NCBI GenBank assembly: GCA_946618745.1
Contig: CAMOLN010000038.1
Span: forward strand, 1 to 7,646
Direction of reading: 5' to 3'
Origin: an uncultured Alphaproteobacteria bacterium
GTDB taxonomy: Bacteria; Pseudomonadota; Alphaproteobacteria; RF32; CAG-239
Length of the DNA stretch: 7,646 bases
A model generated the notes under the pieces. The model did no database searches, was not told the DNA's origin, and saw only the letters and a list, made by a program, of their open reading frames with translations. Position numbers and translations under genes: made by a program. Shown piece by piece: positions 1 through 5,919 of this stretch. How positions within the stretch are numbered: the first letter of the stretch is position 1; each line of letters starts with the position of its first letter.

Positions 1-551
1 TGGCTTCGCAGTCGCCGCAACGAAAGGCGTTGCTGTTGCAGATAGGTTACGAGCCACAAGATGTTAAGCCGGCAGATATTGATGAAACTCCAATAAAGGG
101 TGAGAAGCCGAGCCAATATGTTAAACGAATGGCATTGGAAAAGGCTTTAAGCGTTGCCAAAGATAATCCTAAAAGGGTGATTTTGGCTTCAGATACGGTG
201 ATTGTGACCGGAAGACGCATAATTCAAAAAGCTAAATCTGATACGGAACAATGTAAAGTTATGAAAATGTTGTCTGGTAAAACTCATAAAGTTTTGACAG
301 GAGTATGTGTAATTAATAAAGCCGGTAAAATAGCATTACGGTTGAATGTTAATAAGATAAAAATGAAAAGACTGTCACAAAAAGAGATTGATGAATATGT
401 AGCTTCGCATGAATGGCAAGGATGTGCCGGATATCGTATAGAAGGTCTTATGGGAGGTTTTGTGGAACAATTAATCGGTTCATACAGCGGCGTAGTCGGA
501 TTGCCGTTGTATGAAGCACGTAATTTGTTAATAGGAGCCGGAGTAGAGTAA
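1..551 (+). CDS. maf: Maf-family nucleoside triphosphate pyrophosphatase (5' end cut by window edge)
   Basis: Maf proteins are cytosolic enzymes that hydrolyse non-canonical or selected NTPs to NMP and pyrophosphate; they were once called septum formation proteins. The reading frame is open to the left edge. Codons from position 3 read ASQSPQRK, which is the family's N-terminal LAS-x-SPxR substrate loop, so the true start lies upstream of the window and the TTG at 30 is not the start. Other family marks are the ALEKA helix (basic residue), the ASDTV segment carrying the likely catalytic Asp, LSGKTHKVLTGV, and the C-terminal GSYSGVVGLPLYEA. The SDT form and the C-terminus resemble the YhdE-type (dTTP/UTP) branch more than YceF, which is an inference. 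The usual GKAGGYxIQG loop is altered to GCAGYRIEG. The stop is one base before the RNase gene, so the two are translationally linked. About 182 residues are visible, close to full length. Confidence 0.95.
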   Translation, partial: ASQSPQRKALLLQIGYEPQDVKPADIDETPIKGEKPSQYVKRMALEKALSVAKDNPKRVILASDTVIVTGRRIIQKAKSDTEQCKVMKMLSGKTHKVLTGVCVINKAGKIALRLNVNKIKMKRLSQKEIDEYVASHEWQGCAGYRIEGLMGGFVEQLIGSYSGVVGLPLYEARNLLIGAGVE

Positions 552-552
552 A

Positions 553-1704
553 ATGTTAGATGTTATTGTTGTTGAAGAAAAAAATGATTTGAAGAAAATT
601 GCCGGATTGCAAAATGGAATTTTGCGCGAGGTGTTTTTTTATGATGAAAAAAAAATTAATGAAGGAAATATTTATTTAGGGAGAATAGTTAAAAAGATTG
701 CAACGGCTAATGGTAAGAAGAGCTATTTTGTAAATGTGGGAGGCAATGAAGTATTTATTAATGCTCAAGAGAAGGAATTGGAAGATTTGGAAGCCAACGA
801 AGGTCAGGATATTGTGTTGCAGATTAGTCAAGAATCTCATGCAGAGAAGAATGCAAAAGGGGTGAGATTTTTACAACTGGCCAGTGATAATATGGTGTTT
901 TGTCCTTATGGTGAGGGAGTGAATATTTCTCAAAAAATAACAGATGAGGCAAAATGTGAAAATTTGTATGATTTGGTAAATGAGCAGGTTGGCGAATCGG
1001 GGGGATGGATTGTGAGGACTCATGCCGCCGATGCTTGCGCTGATGATATTATTAAAGATATGGCGGAATTAAAGAATTTGTTTGCTGATATTATGAGCAA
1101 AGCAAAAAATGCTAAAGGACCAACGTTGCTTTATGCGAGAGCCAATGGTTTAGAGGAAATGATTGCGCGTAACAAGGGATATTTAACCAAGTTGGTGGTG
1201 AATAATCATTTAACTGAGCAAAAATGGCAAGAAATGTTAGACGTTGAATATGATGCCGAACCATTTAAGAAATACGGAATAGAAGAGCAGATAGATGAAG
1301 CATTGCAAAAAGAAATTAAATTGCCTTGCGGAGGAAGAATTTTTATTGAGGAAACAAGAGCCTTGACGGCGATTGATGTGGATAGCGGAGGAAGTTTGGA
1401 ACAAGGCAGTTTGGGCCGTTTGAATAATGAGGCAGCGACAGAGATTGCCAGACAGATTATTTTGCGCAATTTATCCGGTAAAATAGTAATTGATTTTGCC
1501 GGTTTTGCCGAATTTAAATTTTTGAAAAATACTATGGAAATATTGGAACAAGGACTACGGAGTGACTTTGCAAAATCGCGCGTTTTGGGATTGACCAGGG
1601 CAGGAAATGTTGAGGTTTTACGTAGTCGCCGACATCCATCATTAAGTGCGGTGTTGATGACCGAGTGTGAAATTTGCCAGGGATTAGGGATGGTTATGAA
1701 ATGA
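553..1704 (+). CDS. rng: Ribonuclease E/G family endoribonuclease, short form
   Basis: This is a single-strand-specific endoribonuclease of the RNase E/G family, acting in RNA processing and turnover in the cytosol. The 383 residues cover an S1-like RNA-binding part (about 35-110, starting [10 protein letters not shown]), a 5'-sensor region with WIVRT (R155, T156), and the DNase I-like catalytic part. The two metal-binding aspartates are seen in [10 protein letters not shown] (D275) and KIVIDF (D314), matching D303 and D346 of E. coli RNase E. The Zn-link CxxC is C372/C375. The protein ends eight residues after this CxxC, so it lacks the small C-terminal domain of E. coli RNase G (about 489 aa) and any degradosome scaffold. 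The ATG has a GGAG Shine-Dalgarno at 540-543. The gene starts 1 nt after maf and its last codons overlap yacG. The family call is sure; rng rather than rne is chosen for the short length and the maf-yacG setting. Confidence 0.95.
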   Translation: MLDVIVVEEKNDLKKIAGLQNGILREVFFYDEKKINEGNIYLGRIVKKIATANGKKSYFVNVGGNEVFINAQEKELEDLEANEGQDIVLQISQESHAEKNAKGVRFLQLASDNMVFCPYGEGVNISQKITDEAKCENLYDLVNEQVGESGGWIVRTHAADACADDIIKDMAELKNLFADIMSKAKNAKGPTLLYARANGLEEMIARNKGYLTKLVVNNHLTEQKWQEMLDVEYDAEPFKKYGIEEQIDEALQKEIKLPCGGRIFIEETRALTAIDVDSGGSLEQGSLGRLNNEAATEIARQIILRNLSGKIVIDFAGFAEFKFLKNTMEILEQGLRSDFAKSRVLGLTRAGNVEVLRSRRHPSLSAVLMTECEICQGLGMVMK

Positions 1705-1892
1705 AGTGCCCAATATGTAAAAAAGAATTTGAGGATATGAAATATCGTCCGTTTTGTTCGAAAAGATGTGCTGATATAGATCTTGGAAATTGGTTTAATG
1801 AAAAATATTCTTTTGAGGCACAAGAAATTGATGAAGATGATTTAGTAGAATTGTCCGAGGCTCAAAAATCAGATAAAAATAAAGCGCAATAG
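1701..1892 (+). CDS. yacG: Zinc-binding protein YacG (DNA gyrase inhibitor family)
   Basis: This is a 63-residue zinc-ribbon protein. In E. coli YacG binds GyrB and inhibits gyrase; that role is taken from the family. The four zinc ligands are visible as C3-x2-C6 and C19-x3-C23, within MKCPIC and YRPFCSKRC. They are followed by the family signature [14 protein letters not shown] and an acidic tail of the type seen in the family. The start is ATG 1701, which forms an ATGA overlap with the RNase stop and places the first Cys at residue 3, as expected. An in-frame TTG at 1674 would add nine residues lying inside the RNase gene and is unlikely. The last codons (Lys-Ala-Gln-stop) lie in the left arm of the terminator hairpin. 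The stop is 2 bp from the stop of the convergent coupling-protein gene. Confidence 0.95.
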   Translation: MKCPICKKEFEDMKYRPFCSKRCADIDLGNWFNEKYSFEAQEIDEDDLVELSEAQKSDKNKAQ

Positions 1893-1905
1893 AATTATTG
1901 CGCTT
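1882..1905. terminator. Bidirectional intrinsic terminator between convergent operons
   Basis: The arms AAGCGCAATA (1882-1891) and TATTGCGCTT (1896-1905) are perfect reverse complements around the loop GAAT, giving a 10-bp stem and a 4-nt loop. Read on the minus strand, the hairpin is followed at once by TATTTTTATC, a good U-tract for ending the coupling-protein operon. Read on the plus strand, the following sequence is a looser T-rich run (GTTCTTCTTCATTTT), which could end the maf-yacG transcript less efficiently. The left arm holds the last codons of yacG and the right arm holds the last codons of the opposite gene. Only four of ten pairs are G-C, so strength is moderate. Confidence 0.75.
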
Positions 1906-4120
1906 GTTCTTCTTCATTTTCAAATTCCTCGTATTGACCATCGTCGGTGTTGGGATCATAGTCTATGCCAAGCTTGGCTAGCATATCGTCATTTGCATCA
2001 TCACGTTGGGCAACAACCCAATCCGGGACATTTGGAGCCGGAGGTAATTTAGCCAAGGCTTTCATGTGAGAATCAAGATACCAACGAGGAGAATCGGCCA
2101 TAATCGGACGATCAATAGATCCTTGCATCAGAACTACTTGTTTTAACATCGGTAAACTCAACAGTTGAGTTGCAGATACCGCAGAAATCCCTTGTAATTG
2201 ATAGCTTACATTTTTAGCAAAAGGATTAGAGCCTTTAGAAAATGAAATACCTTCGTTTTTAGAAAATGAAGTGGTTTGCACGGTTTTGTTACCAATCATT
2301 TTAGAAAAACGCTGAGCGGTTTGCTCGTTGTTTTGCGAAAGAATTACTTTGCAAGCGGTGGTAGAAATAACCGTTTCCAAATCATCTTTGCCGTATTTAC
2401 CTGATATTTGCCCTAAATCTTGACCGATTAATAAATATGATACTCTTTGACCACGTCCGACAGCCGGTCCGTCAATAACTGCTTTCAGTTTAGGCATAGT
2501 CGGAAATTCATCTAGAACAAACAGTGCATCGTAAGGTCCCATTTTGCCATCGGTAGGATTAACAAAGTTAGGTTTATTAGCGATAAGGTATGATGACATT
2601 AAGTCGATGAAAATGCCGGAAATAACGCTTAGGGCGCGAGCATCAACCTGGTTTACCGACAGGTAAACCGAGATAGGTTTCATTTCACCGGTAACAGGAT
2701 CTTTCATGCCACGCAAATCCTTAAATGTTAAATCAGAAAAACTTGTGCGTGCAACTACGGCAGCGTTTTTGAATATACCGATTCCGGCAAAGGCAGTTGA
2801 CATAACCGACCCTCGTTCTTTATCGGGCATAGAGCTTAATTGGCTTAATTCAATAATAGCACGTTGAGAATAACCGAATTTGCGAGCTTCTTCAATTGCA
2901 TCTTCTAGAAGGTCGCGCATGGGGTCGGCCATAGCCGCCATTTGATCACCCTCGTCCATACGACGTTTTATTTCTTGAGATTGTTTAATTTGGGCTTCGG
3001 TAATCCATTCCAAAATCATAGCAATACAAGCTTCGTGTCCTATCCATCGTTCAGGTAGTAATGCCCATGAACCAATCGGAACATAATTGTCAATATTGAG
3101 TGAGCCTTCACGTAAGTTTTGCAATGCGCGGGCAGCTTGAGGGTCATTCATTTCCATATAATGATTTTCAAGTGTTTTTTTATCATTTTCATCAAGTTTG
3201 CCTTCGTAAATGCGCCCGATAAAATAGTCGTTAGCACGCGCCTTTTCACATTTACAAACAATGAAATTGATGAAGCCGGTGAGGGCAGCACGACCGGTGT
3301 TCGACCAGTGAGGATCTGCATTACCTTTGGGGTCTTCAACCAAAACTTTGCACATTGAATCCACATACATATCGCGAGCAGGACCGGGAGCAGGGATTGC
3401 TGTGGGAGAGAGAGGATTCCATGATGGGTAATAAATTCCTTTTTCGGGATCGTCTTCCATACCCCAGTTGATGATGAAAACAGGTCCGACTTTAGCACGA
3501 GCTCCGGAAGTTGAAAAGCACAATTCTGGTTTAGGGTCGTTTACGATAATACTGAGTTTAGGAGAGTGAAAGATAGTAGGAATAACCACTCCGGCAGTTT
3601 TACCGGTGCCCGGAGGAGCGCAACAAAGGGTTGATAAGGTTTCTTTCAGTAATAACATTTTGCCGTTGAATTTGCCGACAACCTGGCAAAAACCATCAAA
3701 GCCGAGCAGAGGCATTTTACGAATATCGCTTTCGGTAGCCAAACGGGCAGAGCCATGGACATTGGATTGAAATTTATAGGGGTTTAAAACCATACCGCCG
3801 ATTAAACCTATCGGTAAAACCAAAAAAGGCAGAGCGGGTATCCACAAACTTAAGGAAAAGGGGCCGCTATAGTTAAACAATTGTTTTGCCCAAATCCAAT
3901 AGCGATTGTATAGAAATCCGTTGCGATGGATTACAAGAGAGAAAAATTTGGAAATGTCGGCAAAAGTTTCTTTGGAAATGCCATTACCAACCAAGTAAGC
4001 CAAAGGTAAAGCCGTTATAAAAAGAATTAAGGTAATAACGGCGACAACAATTGCGGTTATACACATCCAGCGCACCGCATTATTATATTCTTTCCATTCC
4101 TCGCCTTCTTTAGTAGCCAT
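1895..4120 (-). CDS. VirD4/TraG-family type IV secretion coupling ATPase
   Basis: Type IV coupling proteins are inner-membrane hexameric ATPases that recruit substrates (relaxase-DNA or effector proteins) and pass them to a type IV secretion channel. The 741 residues show two N-terminal membrane helices (about 18-43 and 92-113) with a periplasmic loop of about 50 residues between them. Then comes the family signature HGSARLATESDI (122-133) and a Walker A, APPGTGKT (168-175), whose first Gly is replaced by Ala. NDPKPEL (194-200) and WNPLSP follow, then a helical all-alpha-domain insertion (about 285-425), Walker B DALFVLDEF (531-539, D537/E538), and IGQD (565-568). A very acidic tail (707-741) is a plausible partner-docking site. 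The length exceeds Agrobacterium VirD4 (about 656 aa). The ATG is preceded by GAGGA (4125-4129) with 4-nt spacing. It is the last gene of the leftward operon, 17 nt after the 412-residue gene. The symbol is left blank because VirD4, TraG and TraD subtypes cannot be separated here. Confidence 0.95.
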   Translation of the reverse strand: MATKEGEEWKEYNNAVRWMCITAIVVAVITLILFITALPLAYLVGNGISKETFADISKFFSLVIHRNGFLYNRYWIWAKQLFNYSGPFSLSLWIPALPFLVLPIGLIGGMVLNPYKFQSNVHGSARLATESDIRKMPLLGFDGFCQVVGKFNGKMLLLKETLSTLCCAPPGTGKTAGVVIPTIFHSPKLSIIVNDPKPELCFSTSGARAKVGPVFIINWGMEDDPEKGIYYPSWNPLSPTAIPAPGPARDMYVDSMCKVLVEDPKGNADPHWSNTGRAALTGFINFIVCKCEKARANDYFIGRIYEGKLDENDKKTLENHYMEMNDPQAARALQNLREGSLNIDNYVPIGSWALLPERWIGHEACIAMILEWITEAQIKQSQEIKRRMDEGDQMAAMADPMRDLLEDAIEEARKFGYSQRAIIELSQLSSMPDKERGSVMSTAFAGIGIFKNAAVVARTSFSDLTFKDLRGMKDPVTGEMKPISVYLSVNQVDARALSVISGIFIDLMSSYLIANKPNFVNPTDGKMGPYDALFVLDEFPTMPKLKAVIDGPAVGRGQRVSYLLIGQDLGQISGKYGKDDLETVISTTACKVILSQNNEQTAQRFSKMIGNKTVQTTSFSKNEGISFSKGSNPFAKNVSYQLQGISAVSATQLLSLPMLKQVVLMQGSIDRPIMADSPRWYLDSHMKALAKLPPAPNVPDWVVAQRDDANDDMLAKLGIDYDPNTDDGQYEEFENEEEQAQ

Positions 4121-4137
4121 AATATCCTCACTATGAT

Positions 4138-5376
4138 TTAATTGTCATTGTTACGTAATAGTTTTTTTAGCTTATCTAAAATTGCTTTGTCAATATGTCC
4201 GTCAGCATCGTCCAGTTTTTTTGCAAATAAAGGTATTTCTTTAGGTGTGCCGCGGTCAATACGGGTTACATTTATGTGCAAATCTTTCCATATATCAAAC
4301 ATATCTTCAGCATTGATGATGTTGCCGATTTGTTCTATTACATAGGCATTAACCTTAAATTTGAGATCAGCTGCTGCCAATTTGTCATTAAGGGCAGTTT
4401 GGGCAATAGCAATTTTACGAACCGGCGATATTCGATGAGAGCTTTCGGAAAACCATAAAGGTTCTTCATCGTTAAATCGTTCTTCATCAGCTAGCCAATC
4501 GCCGATTTCTTTGTCGTTAAGGCAAAGACAAATGGAATTGGAAGAAATACCTACAAAGTCGATGAATACCTCATTTAATGTTACTCCGGAAATAACCTCA
4601 TAACCTTTTTGTTTCAACACTTCAAAAGTTGAATTTGAATGATAATTTTTAGGTTTGGTTTCTCCGGCAGGTGCATCATTGCGTTTTTTGCGCGGAGCAG
4701 GTTTGGTATTATCAATTTGCGGAGCGATGGGGGATGATGAAGGAGTTAATGTAGGTTTGGTTTCGGGGGTATTTTCTTCAAATAAATCAAAATCGAACGA
4801 AGTATCATCATCGCTAATTTCAAACAGAGAGTGAGAAAATTCTTTGGGAGCAGGTTTGGGAGCCGGCTTGTTTTTAGAACCAGGTGCACCTGGTTTATAA
4901 GGAATTCCGGTCAGTTGAGCGCGTCGTTCGGGCGATAAATTAGGAGTGTTTTCGGCCAAAGAGTAATGAGGATTTTTGGATTTGGGCGCGGCGGATTTTT
5001 TGGAGACCGGAGCAGCCGAAGGTTGCGATGGAGGCAGTAAATTGTTAAGATTGTTTTTGAACAGACGATTAAAGAGACTACACATAGAGAGCCAGACGCT
5101 TCTGAAAAGATTTTCCCAGTTGATAATGCTTAAAGCTGCCCAGATGGTAATCCATACCGGTATAGCCGCAAATATGATCATGAGAAAAGCCCATTCTTTG
5201 GTTTCATCAATAACCCAGCCGGAACGCCAAAGATTCCAGGCGTGTTGCCAGTGGGTGAGACGGAAAATATCAAAATGCCAGTTGGTCATTAAAATAACGC
5301 GAACGCCTTCAATGAACAACACACTCCATAATATTCCAACAACGGTTATTCGTAATAACACAAAAGCAGCCCTCAA
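4138..5376 (-). CDS. Membrane-anchored coupling-protein partner with Pro-rich linker and possible nuclease-like C-terminal domain
   Basis: I do not recognise this as a named gene. Its 412 residues comprise two membrane helices (about 8-31 and 62-84) around a Trp-rich loop, then a Pro/Ala/Lys/Ser-rich linker (about 112-249) that includes an acidic patch (187-201), and a globular domain (about 250-375) with a basic-acidic helical tail. Positive charges flank the helices on the cytosolic side, so the large part should face the cytosol. The C-terminal domain has the pattern of a NERD-like/PD-(D/E)xK fold: LKQKGYEV, then FIDFVGIS (D273), a beta strand, NDK (287-289) where E-x-K would be expected, GDW, and SPV followed by a helix. 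If so, it is probably inactive. The start is TTG at 5376: an in-frame TAA lies two codons upstream, GGAG (5384-5387) sits 7 nt before it, and residue 1 aligns exactly with Met1 of the upstream paralogue. A partner role for the coupling ATPase is inferred from the operon. Confidence 0.9.
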   Translation of the reverse strand: MRAAFVLLRITVVGILWSVLFIEGVRVILMTNWHFDIFRLTHWQHAWNLWRSGWVIDETKEWAFLMIIFAAIPVWITIWAALSIINWENLFRSVWLSMCSLFNRLFKNNLNNLLPPSQPSAAPVSKKSAAPKSKNPHYSLAENTPNLSPERRAQLTGIPYKPGAPGSKNKPAPKPAPKEFSHSLFEISDDDTSFDFDLFEENTPETKPTLTPSSSPIAPQIDNTKPAPRKKRNDAPAGETKPKNYHSNSTFEVLKQKGYEVISGVTLNEVFIDFVGISSNSICLCLNDKEIGDWLADEERFNDEEPLWFSESSHRISPVRKIAIAQTALNDKLAAADLKFKVNAYVIEQIGNIINAEDMFDIWKDLHINVTRIDRGTPKEIPLFAKKLDDADGHIDKAILDKLKKLLRNNDN

Positions 5377-5436
5377 TGGTTAACTCCAATACATTTTAGG
5401 TTATGATAACCGAAATTGGTTAAAAAAGCACTTATT
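5377..5436 (-). promoter_or_regulatory. Intercistronic leader with repeated TAACC/GGTTA elements
   Basis: This 60-nt gap is the longest inside the operon. In the mRNA sense it carries three TAACC copies (complements of GGTTA at 5418-5422, 5399-5403 and 5378-5382) and one GGTTA (complement of 5407-5411). The GGTTA can pair with the middle copy as a perfect hairpin GGTTAT-C-ATAACC (5399-5411). It can also pair with the first copy across a 6-nt loop, or with the third copy, which abuts the TTG start and would enclose the Shine-Dalgarno. A role in setting translation of the 412-residue gene is inferred only. Confidence 0.35.
5384..5387 (-). promoter_or_regulatory. Shine-Dalgarno deciding the TTG start of the 412-residue gene
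   Basis: The minus strand reads GGAG, then 7 nt, then TTG. No ATG or GTG lies between the upstream in-frame stop (5380-5382) and this TTG. The next possible start is a GTG five codons later, which would break the residue-for-residue match with the neighbouring paralogue. Confidence 0.75.
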
Positions 5437-5910
5437 TTATTCATCGTCGGATCTTTTTTTTCGGATTTGGGTGCGAATGTTTTGGGAACTTTCCGCTTTT
5501 GCCGGTTTCATTGAAGTTAACTCTTCTTTTATTTCTTCGGCACGCTGTTGGCTTGATTTGAGGTTGCGGATAACAACACGTTCATTGGAAAAACTTTTTT
5601 CATTAAACAGGCGGCGCAATCCTTCTAAAGGAGAAATAATAAATTGCAGATAGTTGACTTTGAGTGCTTTACGCAAACCGATAAACCAAAATATCGGTAA
5701 TAAGGCCAAAGCAACAAACAAAGCAATATCCATAGGGGATTTGATAATTCCGCCGCGATTCCAATATTCGCGCATAATGGACCATGATACGTCAGAGGTA
5801 AAGTCAAAGTTCCAAACAGCAATAAATAATGCTCGAAATACACAGCTAAACAGAAATGTCCAAGCAGTAATAATCAATAATGATCTGATCAAACGTAGAA
5901 TTTTTTTCAT
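5437..5910 (-). CDS. Small two-helix inner-membrane protein, paralogue of the adjacent 412-residue protein
   Basis: This is a 157-residue protein with no recognised family. It starts with a basic MKKILRLIR, then has a membrane helix (about 8-31), an aromatic periplasmic loop (about 32-59, containing WNFDF and EYWNRGG), and a second helix (about 60-80). An amphipathic stretch ends at RRLFN (99-103), and a charged cytosolic tail rich in Glu/Lys/Arg (about 104-157) follows. Residues 1-103 align without gaps to the N-terminus of the next gene product and share R9, W17, R26, W33, F35-D36, W43, W50, G53, W75 and LFN 101-103. It therefore looks like the membrane module of that protein without the large cytosolic part. 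The ATG follows AAGGA (5917-5921), which overlaps the stop codon of the upstream gene; the gap is 9 nt, so translation is likely coupled. It is probably an accessory subunit of the coupling complex. This is inferred from context. Confidence 0.9.
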   Translation of the reverse strand: MKKILRLIRSLLIITAWTFLFSCVFRALFIAVWNFDFTSDVSWSIMREYWNRGGIIKSPMDIALFVALALLPIFWFIGLRKALKVNYLQFIISPLEGLRRLFNEKSFSNERVVIRNLKSSQQRAEEIKEELTSMKPAKAESSQNIRTQIRKKRSDDE

Positions 5911-5919
5911 AATGATTCC

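Noticed and set aside
30..551. Maf starting at the TTG at 30
   Set aside because: The conserved ASQSPQR substrate loop is encoded in frame before this codon, so the gene runs off the left edge.
1206..1823. 205-residue open frame on the minus strand
   Set aside because: It lies antisense to the well-supported RNase and yacG genes and shows no family motif.
1674..1892. Longer yacG starting at TTG 1674
   Set aside because: The ATGA overlap start at 1701 fits the family N-terminus; the extra nine residues are just RNase codons read in another frame.
3148..3498. 116-residue open frame on the minus strand inside the coupling gene
   Set aside because: It is an alternative frame of a conserved ATPase region, with no own ribosome-binding site or recognisable domain.
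4138..5376. Calling the 412-residue protein DotM/IcmP
   Set aside because: The topology is broadly similar (N-terminal helices, cytosolic domain) but I see no DotM sequence signature, and the long Pro-rich linker differs.
4976..5383. 135-residue open frame on the plus strand
   Set aside because: It lies antisense to the 412-residue membrane protein gene, has no clear start signal, and its sequence mirrors that gene's codons.
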